From: Sphingobium sp. AP50
GTDB taxonomy: Bacteria; Pseudomonadota; Alphaproteobacteria; Sphingomonadales; Sphingomonadaceae
Reading direction: 5' to 3'
NCBI RefSeq assembly: GCF_900109095.1
Contig: NZ_FNYZ01000009.1
Span: 62,001 to 126,000 of the forward strand
DNA: 64,000 nt
The position numbers and the translations under genes were made by a program. Below, piece by piece: positions 56,455 to 64,000 of this stretch; within the stretch, counting starts at the first letter, position 1; each line of letters starts with the position of its first letter. A model generated the notes under the pieces. That model was not told the origin of the DNA, made no database searches, and was given only the letters and a program-made list of their open reading frames with translations.

Positions 56455-58092
56455 TTAGGCGCGGATGAGCAAAACGTCCACTATCGGCTTCTTGCCCGTC
56501 CAGCGGGTCGCGGTGCGCCGAACGGCGAGGCGGACACGCTCCCGCAGAGCATCGTCTTCCATCGATCCCTTGCTGATCACGGCAGCAGCCTCATCGGCCG
56601 CCTCCGCCAGAAATGCCGCCTTATCCTCTTCCACCGGCACGCCCTGCGTGCGCAGCGCCGGATCGCCGATCAGCTTGCCCTTGCGGTCGATCGCCACGGC
56701 GACGCTGATCTGGCCATGCAGGCCCAGCTTGCGCCGTTCGTTCATGGTCGATCCGTCAGCCGGCAGGATGACGTCGCCGTCCAGCACCAGCCGGCCGGTA
56801 TCTTCCTGACCGATAATCTGCGGCGTACCCGGCGCAAGGCGCAGCACATCGCCATTGGACTGGACCACCGCATGGCGCAGGCCGCTGGCAAGGCCCAGAC
56901 GCGCCTGCTCCGCCATATGCCGCCGCTCGCCATGGACCGGCAAAAGGATTTCGGGCCGTATCCAGCGATACATCGCTTCCAGTTCCGGACGGCCGGGATG
57001 GCCCGACACATGGACTTCGGCCTGCCGGTCCGTGACCATCAGAATATTCTTGGCCGCCAGCGCATTCTGGATGCGGCCGATGGCGATTTCATTGCCGGGG
57101 ATCTGCTTGGAGGAAAAGACGACCGTGTCGCCTTCCGCCAGCTTGATCGGATGGCTGTCGAACGCGATGCGCGATAGTGCGGCCCGCGCCTCACCCTGCC
57201 CGCCGGTGGCCACGATCATCACGTCTCTGCGGGGCAACGCCATGGCGTCGTCCCAATCGATCATCGGCGGAAAGTCCTTCAGATAGCCCGCCGCCTTGGC
57301 GGTGCTGATGATCCGATCGAGCGAACGACCAGCAACGCACAGCTTGCGCCCGGTGGCCACCGCTACCTCGCCCAGCGTCTGCACGCGCGCGGCGTTCGAC
57401 GCAAAGGTCGTCACCAGCACGCGCCCCTTGGCGCTGGCGATAGTCTGCATCAGCCCTTCGCGCACGTCGCTTTCGGAGCCGCTGGCTTCGGGGTTGAAGA
57501 CATTGGTGCTGTCGCACACCAGCGCCAGCACGCCTTCGTCGCCGATCGCGGTCAATTCCGCCGGGGTCGACGGTTGGCCAAGCAAAGGCTGCTCGTCCAG
57601 CTTCCAGTCGCCGGTGTGGAAGATGCGGCCATGCGGCGTGTCGATCAGGACGGCATTGCCCTCCGGGATCGAATGGGCCAACGGCACATAACGGAAGCCG
57701 AACGGGCCGAGATTGAAGCTGCCTTCATTCTCGATGACGTGCAGCTTGACGTCCTTAGTAAGGCCCTCTTCCTCCAGCTTCAGCCGGATCAGACCTGCGG
57801 TAAAGGGCGTAGCATAGAGCGGCACGCCCAGATCGGCGGCCAGATAGGGGATGGCGCCGATATGATCTTCATGCCCATGCGTCAGCACGATACCGAGCAG
57901 GTCGTCCTTGCGTTCTTCGATGAAGGACAGGTCGGGCAGGACCAGTTCCACGCCCGGATAGGCCGGATCGGCAAAGGTCAGGCCCAGATCGACCATCACC
58001 CATTTGCCCTGGCAACCGTATAGATTGACGTTCATGCCGATCTCGCCCGACCCGCCCAGGGCTAGAAAGAGCAGCTCATCCTTGGGTATCAT
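56455..58092 (-). CDS. rnj: Ribonuclease J
   Basis: 545 residues. The metallo-beta-lactamase motif is THGHEDHIGAIPYL; motif 2 lies in LVLPDLSF and later His/Asp residues in VAHSIPEG-type and HTGDWKL blocks. The beta-CASP part has ATGGQGEA and SGHPGRPELEAM. It is a dual endo/5'-exonuclease in RNA turnover. The ATG overlaps the coaX stop (TAATG). Confidence 0.94.
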   Translation of the reverse strand: MIPKDELLFLALGGSGEIGMNVNLYGCQGKWVMVDLGLTFADPAYPGVELVLPDLSFIEERKDDLLGIVLTHGHEDHIGAIPYLAADLGVPLYATPFTAGLIRLKLEEEGLTKDVKLHVIENEGSFNLGPFGFRYVPLAHSIPEGNAVLIDTPHGRIFHTGDWKLDEQPLLGQPSTPAELTAIGDEGVLALVCDSTNVFNPEASGSESDVREGLMQTIASAKGRVLVTTFASNAARVQTLGEVAVATGRKLCVAGRSLDRIISTAKAAGYLKDFPPMIDWDDAMALPRRDVMIVATGGQGEARAALSRIAFDSHPIKLAEGDTVVFSSKQIPGNEIAIGRIQNALAAKNILMVTDRQAEVHVSGHPGRPELEAMYRWIRPEILLPVHGERRHMAEQARLGLASGLRHAVVQSNGDVLRLAPGTPQIIGQEDTGRLVLDGDVILPADGSTMNERRKLGLHGQISVAVAIDRKGKLIGDPALRTQGVPVEEDKAAFLAEAADEAAAVISKGSMEDDALRERVRLAVRRTATRWTGKKPIVDVLLIRA

Positions 58093-58871
58093 TATGTTCT
58101 CAAACTCCGTTCGTACAACAGCGCCAATCCCTGAATGGTCAGGTCCGGCGCGATCGCATCGAAAATATCACTATTGTCGTCAAAAAGGACGGCCAGGCCG
58201 CCCGTCGAAATTACCTTGGCCGGGCGGCCGATTTCCGCGCGAATCCGCGCGACCAGCCCTTCCATCATGGCCACATAGCCCCAGAATACACCGATCTGCA
58301 TCGCATCGACCGTGGTGCGCCCGATGACCGACCGGTTCTCCGGCGGCTCGATCGCGATCTTGGGCAGCTTCGCCGCCGCCGCGACCAGCGCATCCAGCGA
58401 CAGGTTGATCCCCGCTGCGATGATGCCGCCTTTATAAGCGCCGCTATAATCCACCACGTCGAATGTGGTCGCCGTGCCGAAATCGATGACGATCAGATCG
58501 CCCGGATAAAGATGGTGGGCGGCGATGGCGTTTACAACCCGGTCCGCCCCCACCGACGCCGGCTCCGCCACGTCCAGTTCGATGCCCCAGTCGACCGGTG
58601 CTTGTCCCGCGACAAGGGCCGTGGTCTTGAAATATTTGTCGGCCAGCACCTGAAGATTATGGAGCGCCCGCGGCACCACTGTAGCGATGATGACGGCATC
58701 GACATCGGCCATCGCATAACCCTCCAGCTGGAGAAGCTGGTGCAGCCAGACCGCATATTCGTCCGCCGTGCGGCGCGGGTCCGTCGCGATCCGCCAGCGC
58801 GTGCGGATGTCCCGCCCGTCGAGCAGCGCAAAAACGACATTGGTGTTGCCCGCGTCGATCGCGAGAAGCAT
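58092..58871 (-). CDS. coaX: Type III pantothenate kinase
   Basis: 259 residues. The phosphate loop is [16 protein letters not shown], and [31 protein letters not shown] appears in two blocks as expected for CoaX. It phosphorylates pantothenate, first step of coenzyme A synthesis, and is not feedback-inhibited in known members. Ten bases separate it from birA. Confidence 0.95.
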   Translation of the reverse strand: MLLAIDAGNTNVVFALLDGRDIRTRWRIATDPRRTADEYAVWLHQLLQLEGYAMADVDAVIIATVVPRALHNLQVLADKYFKTTALVAGQAPVDWGIELDVAEPASVGADRVVNAIAAHHLYPGDLIVIDFGTATTFDVVDYSGAYKGGIIAAGINLSLDALVAAAAKLPKIAIEPPENRSVIGRTTVDAMQIGVFWGYVAMMEGLVARIRAEIGRPAKVISTGGLAVLFDDNSDIFDAIAPDLTIQGLALLYERSLRT

Positions 58872-58881
58872 GGCCCGTCCT

Positions 58882-59589
58882 TCAGGTCAGAATGATGTCG
58901 CCGGCGTGAATGGCACGGCTATCGCCATTCGCCAAGCGCAGGATCAACATGCCTTGCCGGTCGAGCGTATCGAACTGGCCCTCGACCACCTCGCCATCCG
59001 GCTGAACCACCCGCATGGCGGTGCCGATAGGATGAGCATTCAGCAACCAATGGGCGCGAACGGGATCGAGCCCCTGCGCCCGCCAGATGCCGAGCCAATG
59101 GGCAAAAAGCTGCGCCAGCCGTTCGAGCAGCGCGCCAGCCTCCGCATCCTTGCTCCCCTGCCCGAACAGGCTGGTCACGGGGCGATCCAGATCGGTGGGA
59201 TGATCGGTCACATTGATGCCGATGCCGATGACGATGGCGTCGCCAACCCGCTCCAACAGGATGCCGGCGATCTTGGCGCCATCGACCAATATGTCATTGG
59301 GCCATTTGATCCGCGCCTGTCCGGCGCAGAGTGGCGCGACCAGCGCGTGGACCGCATTGGCGGCGACCAGCGCCAGCGTATGCGGCAGCGGATCGTGCGT
59401 GCCGATCCGGACCAGCGTGGAGCAATAGAGATTGCCGGTCGGGCTTTCCCAGACGCGGCCCAAGCGGCCCCGTCCTCCGGTCTGGCGGCCGGCGCGCAGC
59501 CAGCAGCCCTCCGATACACCTTGCTCCACCAATGCGAACATGTCCGCATTGGTGGAGCCGGTTTCCTCTACGAAGAGAAGATTTGTCAG
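58882..59589 (-). CDS. birA: Biotin-acetyl-CoA-carboxylase ligase
   Basis: 235 residues if translation starts at CTG 59589; the first ATG lies 16 codons later at 59541. The extra N-terminus contains [13 protein letters not shown], the conserved GSTN motif that binds biotinyl-AMP, so a protein from the ATG would lack part of its active site. No ATG, GTG or TTG lies in frame before the motif for over 30 codons. The CTG overlaps the nuoN stop (CTGA), the same geometry as the ATGA junctions here. Other motifs: [25 protein letters not shown]. No DNA-binding domain, so it is not a repressor. Confidence 0.88.
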   Translation of the reverse strand: MTNLLFVEETGSTNADMFALVEQGVSEGCWLRAGRQTGGRGRLGRVWESPTGNLYCSTLVRIGTHDPLPHTLALVAANAVHALVAPLCAGQARIKWPNDILVDGAKIAGILLERVGDAIVIGIGINVTDHPTDLDRPVTSLFGQGSKDAEAGALLERLAQLFAHWLGIWRAQGLDPVRAHWLLNAHPIGTAMRVVQPDGEVVEGQFDTLDRQGMLILRLANGDSRAIHAGDIILT

Positions 59590-61022
59590 AAGAGCGACGC
59601 CGCAGCGGCAGCGCTCGCCTGATCCAGTACGGGGTTCAGCAGATAACCCAGCAGGATCACCACGGCACAGGCCGTCAGGATGACATTCTCAACCGCGCCG
59701 CCCTTCGCTTCGAAGCTGATGGTCGGCTCGTCGAAATACATCGTCTTGATGATCTTGAGATAATAGAAGGCGCCGATCACCGACATTGCGATACCGAATG
59801 CGGCCAATGCCGTCAGACCCGAAGCCACGGCGGCGTCGAACACCAGGAACTTTGCCCAGAAGCCGAACAGCGGCGGAATACCGGCCATCGAGAACATGAA
59901 GATGGCAAGCGCTGCGGCCAGTCCCTTGCGCGACTGCGACAGGCCAGCGAGGCTTGCGATCGCCTCGATCGGCTTGCCGTCCGCATCGCGCATCTGCAGG
60001 ATGCAGGCGAACCCACCGATGGTCATGACGACATAGATCGCCATATAGCTCATCGTCGCAGCAGCACCGGCGGGCGTGCCGCCGGCAAGACCGACCAGCG
60101 CGAAGCCGACATTGTTGATCGACGAATAGGCCATCAGGCGCTTGATGTTGGTCTGGCCGATAGCCGCAACCGCGCCAAACAGGATGGAAGCCAGCGCGAC
60201 GAAGATCACGATCTGCTGCCAGTCCAGACCGGCCGGACCCAGCGCCTCGATCGCGACACGAACGGTCAGGCCGATCGCAGCGACCTTGGGCGCGCTGCCG
60301 AAGAAGGCGGTTACCGGGGTCGGCGCACCTTCATAGACGTCGGGCGTCCACATGTGGAACGGTACGGCGCTGATCTTGAATGCCAGACCCGACAGCAGGA
60401 AGACGAGGCCGAACAGTTCGCCCTTCGACACGCCGTCGCCCATGGCAACCGCGATACCATCGAACGCGGTGGTGCCGGTGAAGCCATAGAGCAGCGCCGA
60501 GCCATAGAGCAGGATGCCGCTCGCCAGCGAACCGAGCACGAAATATTTCAGGCCCGCTTCGGAAGAGCGTTCGTCCTGGCGCATGAAGCTGGCCAGCACA
60601 TAGGAGGCAAGGCTGTTCATCTCCAGGCCGACATAGAGCGTCAGCAGGTCGCCCGCGGACACCATCATGCCCATGCCGATGGCGGCGAACAGGATCAGCA
60701 CCGGGTATTCGGGGCGAGGACGCCCGCCGACCGAGAAGAAGCGCGGGGCCAGCAGGATCGCGGCGGCGGCCGCGACATAGATCAGGCCCTTGGCAAAGGC
60801 GGAGAAAGCATCGGCGCGAACCAGACCGTCAAAGGCGTCCGGGCCGTGAGCCAGCGAGCAAGGCAGAGCCAGACCCGCACCGATCAGGACCAGAACCGAG
60901 AGCCAGTTTACCAGCCGGGCCGAATTGTCACCGCCGAAAGCGGCGACAAGCATCAGGATCAGGCCACCCGCCGTCAGGGTGAGTTCCGGCAGGACCGCCA
61001 GAAGGGAAGCGGAGTCAATCAT
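59586..61022 (-). CDS. nuoN: NADH-quinone oxidoreductase subunit N
   Basis: 478 residues, about 14 membrane helices. Conserved charged residues of the antiporter-like fold are seen in GLEMNSLASYVLASF and in the Lys-containing helices (SGLAFKISAVPFHMWTPDVYEG). It is one of three proton-pumping subunits of complex I. The start overlaps the nuoM stop. Confidence 0.96.
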   Translation of the reverse strand: MIDSASLLAVLPELTLTAGGLILMLVAAFGGDNSARLVNWLSVLVLIGAGLALPCSLAHGPDAFDGLVRADAFSAFAKGLIYVAAAAAILLAPRFFSVGGRPRPEYPVLILFAAIGMGMMVSAGDLLTLYVGLEMNSLASYVLASFMRQDERSSEAGLKYFVLGSLASGILLYGSALLYGFTGTTAFDGIAVAMGDGVSKGELFGLVFLLSGLAFKISAVPFHMWTPDVYEGAPTPVTAFFGSAPKVAAIGLTVRVAIEALGPAGLDWQQIVIFVALASILFGAVAAIGQTNIKRLMAYSSINNVGFALVGLAGGTPAGAAATMSYMAIYVVMTIGGFACILQMRDADGKPIEAIASLAGLSQSRKGLAAALAIFMFSMAGIPPLFGFWAKFLVFDAAVASGLTALAAFGIAMSVIGAFYYLKIIKTMYFDEPTISFEAKGGAVENVILTACAVVILLGYLLNPVLDQASAAAAASLF

Positions 61023-62569
61023 CAGTGCGCCTCCCCGTGCGCGGCAGCTTCTTCGTGATGGCCCTCGCCCGCAGGCTTGGGCGCACCCATCTTGATCTTG
61101 GAATCTCCTGCGGGAGCCGCAGGGGCGAGACGCGCTTCAAGCGCATGGATGTCGGCGCGCATCGGAGCCAGGAAGCTCTCGGGATAGACGCCCATCCACA
61201 GGGTGGCCGCAGCCAGCGGTGCCAGCAGAGCGATTTCACGCACCGACAGGTCGGGCATCGCGGCGGCATCGGCATTCACCTGATCGCCGTAACAGATGCG
61301 GCGATAGAGGTAGAGCATATAGGCCGCACCCAGGATGATGCCGGTGGTGGCGACCAGCGCGACCCAGCTCGAAGCCTGATAGATGCCCATCAGCGACAGG
61401 AATTCGCCGACGAAGTTGGACGTGCCCGGCAGACCGACCGAAGCCATCGTGAACAGCAGGAACAGCACCGCATATTTGGGCATGTTGATGCTGAGGCCGC
61501 CATAGCGGTTGATCTCACGGGTGTGCAGGCGGTCATAGATGACGCCGACGCACAGGAACAGCGCGCCCGACACCAGACCATGGCCCAGCATGACCATCAT
61601 CGACCCTTCGATGCCCGCCTGATTGAAGGCGAACAGGCCGACGGTCACGATCGCCATATGCGCGACCGACGAATAGGCGATCAGCTTCTTCATGTCCGAC
61701 TGAACGAGGGCAACGAGGCTGGTATAGACCACCGCGACCATCGACAGACCCCAGACAAGCCAGGCGAACTGGGCCGAGGCTTCCGGGAACATCGGCAGCG
61801 AGAAGCGGATGAAGCCATAGCCACCCATCTTCAGCAGCACGCCAGCCAGAATGACCGAACCGGCGGTCGGCGCCTGAACGTGCGCGTCGGGCAACCAGGT
61901 GTGGACCGGCCACATCGGCATCTTCACCGCGAAGCTGGCAAAGAAGGCGAGCCACAACCAGGTCTGGACATGCGGATCGAAATTATAGCCCATCAGGACC
62001 GGAATTTCGGTCGTGCCGGCTTCATGCACCATCCACATCATCGCGATCAGCATCAGGACCGAGCCGAGCAGCGTGTAGAGGAAGAATTTGTACGAAGCGT
62101 AGATACGATCCGCGCCGCCCCAGATGCCGATCACCAGATACATGGGGATCAGGCCGGCTTCGAACATGATGTAGAAGAGGTAGAGATCCTGCGCCGCGAA
62201 GACGCCGATCATCAGCACCTCCATCAGCAGGAACGCCGCCATATATTCCGGCACACGCTTCTGAATGGCTTCCCAGCTTGCGCCGATACAGATCGGCATC
62301 AGGAAGACGGTGAGCGCGATCAGCATCAGGGCGATGCCGTCGATACCCAGCGCCCAGGCAAAGCGCCCGAAGATGGGATAATATTCCTGGAACTGCCATT
62401 GCAGCCCGCCCTGGTCGAAATTCACCCAGAGCGCGATGCCCAGCACCAGATCGACCAGCGTGGCGATCAGGGCTATCCAGCGCGCGCCACTGGCGCCTGC
62501 GAAGAGACAGGCGATGGCCCCGGCCATCGGCACTGCCATCATCAGGGAAAGGATGGGGAAGCCGTCCAT
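61022..62569 (-). CDS. nuoM: NADH-quinone oxidoreductase subunit M
   Basis: 515 residues, about 14 membrane helices. FEAGLIPMYLVIGIWGG and AVKMPMWPVHTWLPDAHVQAP hold the pumping Glu and Lys. The last 30 residues are His/Ala/Glu-rich (GEGHHEEAAAHGEAH), which is an odd tail. Overlaps nuoL by one base. Confidence 0.96.
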   Translation of the reverse strand: MDGFPILSLMMAVPMAGAIACLFAGASGARWIALIATLVDLVLGIALWVNFDQGGLQWQFQEYYPIFGRFAWALGIDGIALMLIALTVFLMPICIGASWEAIQKRVPEYMAAFLLMEVLMIGVFAAQDLYLFYIMFEAGLIPMYLVIGIWGGADRIYASYKFFLYTLLGSVLMLIAMMWMVHEAGTTEIPVLMGYNFDPHVQTWLWLAFFASFAVKMPMWPVHTWLPDAHVQAPTAGSVILAGVLLKMGGYGFIRFSLPMFPEASAQFAWLVWGLSMVAVVYTSLVALVQSDMKKLIAYSSVAHMAIVTVGLFAFNQAGIEGSMMVMLGHGLVSGALFLCVGVIYDRLHTREINRYGGLSINMPKYAVLFLLFTMASVGLPGTSNFVGEFLSLMGIYQASSWVALVATTGIILGAAYMLYLYRRICYGDQVNADAAAMPDLSVREIALLAPLAAATLWMGVYPESFLAPMRADIHALEARLAPAAPAGDSKIKMGAPKPAGEGHHEEAAAHGEAH

Positions 62570-64000
62570 TATCGTGTCATCGCCCAGGTTGCAGCCGCGG
62601 CGAGCCCGATGAGCATCACCAGCGCATAGGTGTAGAGGTAGCCGGACTGAAGCCGACGGGTGATCTTGTTGCCCTGCACGACCAGAGCAGCCAGCCCGTT
62701 GGGGCCGAAGCGGTCGATGAAGCCGACGTCACCAAACTTCCAGAAGAAGCGCCCGATGGCGAAGGCAGGCTTGACGAACAGGAAGTTGTACAGCTCGTCG
62801 AAGTACCACTTGTTCAGCAGGAACTGGTACAGGGCACCGAAGGTCGCGACGAAGCGCTGCGGCCAGTCGGTATTCTTGATGTAGGCCAGCCATGCGATCA
62901 GCAGACCGGTCAGCATCACGGTGAACGGACCGAACTTGACCCAGGTCGGCACTTCATGCGCCGCATGCATCAGGTGGCTGTCGAAGAAGAGCGCGCCCTT
63001 CCAGAATTCCACGCCACCTTCCGGACCGATGAACTGGTCGTGGAAGACGAAGCCGGCGAACACCGCCCCCAGGCTGAGCACCAGCAGCGGCACCAGCATG
63101 ACCAGCGGGCTTTCGTGCGGGTGATACCCGCCCGTGCCATCGCCTGCATCATGGGCATGATGATCGTCATGACCGTGACCATGATCATGGGCGGCATGCG
63201 CATGATCGTCATGGCCGTGATCGTCATGACCATGGCCATGGGCGTCATGCAGCGCATGCTGGATATGTTCGGACTGGGTCCAGCGCGGCTTGCCGAAGAA
63301 GGTGAGGAACACCAGGCGCCAGCTGTAGAAGCTGGTCAGCAGCGCGGCGAACACGCCGACATAATAGGCGCCAACGCCCGGGCCACCGGCCGCGAAGGCC
63401 GCTTCAAGGATGCCGTCCTTCGAATAGAAGCCGGCAAAACCGACGCCCACCAGCGGGATACCGACGCCAGTGATGGCAAGGGTGCCCAGCGTCATCGTCC
63501 AGAAGGTGATCGGGATGCTCTTACGCAGGCCACCATAATAACGCATGTCCTGCTCATGGTGCATCGCATGGATGACCGAGCCGGCGCCCAGGAACAGCAG
63601 CGCCTTGAAGAAAGCGTGCGTGAACAGGTGGAACATCGCCGCGCCATAGGCGCCAACCCCCGCCGCGAAGAACATATAGCCCAGTTGCGAACAGGTCGAA
63701 TAGGCGATCACGCGCTTGATGTCGGTCTGCACCGTGCCGACGGTAGCCGCGAACAGACAGGTCGCGGCACCGACATAGGTGACGACATGCATCGCCGTTT
63801 CCGACGTTTCGAACATGGGCGACAGGCGGCAGACCATGAAGACGCCGGCGGTGACCATGGTCGCCGCGTGGATCAGCGCCGACACCGGGGTCGGGCCTTC
63901 CATCGCGTCCGGCAACCAGGTGTGCAGGCCAAGCTGCGCCGACTTGCCCATGGCGCCGACGAACAGCAGCAGGCAGAGCACGGTCATGGTGTCGAAACGA
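62569..64000 (-). CDS. nuoL: NADH-quinone oxidoreductase subunit L, C-terminal part
   Basis: About 476 codons are visible; the 5' end is beyond the right edge, since NuoL is normally 600-700 residues and the frame is open to 64000. [21 protein letters not shown] is the pumping channel. The long horizontal helix region lies at the C-terminus. Between two membrane helices (63115-63265) is a loop of about 50 residues dominated by His and Asp, not typical of most NuoL proteins. First gene of the visible nuoLMN run. Confidence 0.95.
   Translation of the reverse strand, partial: RFDTMTVLCLLLFVGAMGKSAQLGLHTWLPDAMEGPTPVSALIHAATMVTAGVFMVCRLSPMFETSETAMHVVTYVGAATCLFAATVGTVQTDIKRVIAYSTCSQLGYMFFAAGVGAYGAAMFHLFTHAFFKALLFLGAGSVIHAMHHEQDMRYYGGLRKSIPITFWTMTLGTLAITGVGIPLVGVGFAGFYSKDGILEAAFAAGGPGVGAYYVGVFAALLTSFYSWRLVFLTFFGKPRWTQSEHIQHALHDAHGHGHDDHGHDDHAHAAHDHGHGHDDHHAHDAGDGTGGYHPHESPLVMLVPLLVLSLGAVFAGFVFHDQFIGPEGGVEFWKGALFFDSHLMHAAHEVPTWVKFGPFTVMLTGLLIAWLAYIKNTDWPQRFVATFGALYQFLLNKWYFDELYNFLFVKPAFAIGRFFWKFGDVGFIDRFGPNGLAALVVQGNKITRRLQSGYLYTYALVMLIGLAAAATWAMTR

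Overview
The window is GC-rich chromosomal DNA from an alphaproteobacterium, almost certainly a sphingomonad (Sphingobium/Sphingomonas type). The evidence is a split, circularly permuted tmRNA gene, a PdhB with an N-terminal lipoyl domain, the order nuoL-nuoM-nuoN-birA-coaX-rnj-DUF1467, a DUF4170 protein, large TonB-dependent receptors and several short palindromic repeat families. Most of the window is housekeeping backbone with tight operons whose genes often overlap by ATGA or TAATG. One mobile, decayed segment lies at about 25.6-30.8 kb.

Layout. 0-3.5 kb: 5' end of a phytoene/squalene-synthase-like gene (minus strand), then three Tad-type genes (a TadG-like vWA protein and two TadE-like pseudopilins). 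3.6-8 kb (minus): pdhA-pdhB, ftsB, eno. 8.2-10.5 kb (plus): a four-gene cluster of membrane-anchored proteins resembling enteric yqjDEK, then a DUF4170 gene. 10.6-17 kb (minus): carA, an RraB-like gene, an unknown small gene, carB, greA, a rhomboid protease. 17.2-22.1 kb (plus): yqeY, a GIY-YIG gene bracketed by palindromic repeats, dnaG, rpoD. 22.3-25.6 kb: unknown protein, MoxR ATPase, GFA protein, secreted protein. 25.6-30.8 kb: thyA 3' remnant, IS5-family fragment, 5'-truncated IS66 element, frameshifted accessory gene, hipBA toxin-antitoxin pair, and a fragment matching the 3' end of a tRNA. 30.8-43 kb (minus): a complete type II secretion operon gspC-D-E-F-G-H-I-J-K-L-M-N plus the prepilin peptidase. 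43.1-50.4 kb: prolyl-4-hydroxylase-like oxygenase, NRDE protein, ssrA (tmRNA), TPR protein, beta-helix-like lipoprotein and a TonB-dependent receptor. 50.5-55.7 kb (plus): trpG, a secreted protein, trpD, trpC, moaC, moeA. 55.7-64 kb (minus): an AAC(6')-like acetyltransferase, DUF1467, RNase J, coaX, birA, nuoN, nuoM and partial nuoL.

How it fits together. The gsp operon encodes every core part of a secretion machine, and its own peptidase GspO would process pseudopilins G-K. The most striking observation is that the pseudopilin genes gspG, gspI and gspJ (and probably gspH) carry palindromic intergenic-type repeats inside the reading frame of the prepilin leader, the part that is cut off. This gives leaders of 31-50 residues instead of the usual 5-10. 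A second point is a GIY-YIG nuclease gene that sits between copies of another palindromic repeat in the otherwise conserved yqeY-dnaG-rpoD block; the last repeat pair is translated as its C-terminus. Other points are a probable CTG start for birA, an RraB-like gene inside the carAB operon, and a chimeric thyA/IS5 junction next to an island end.
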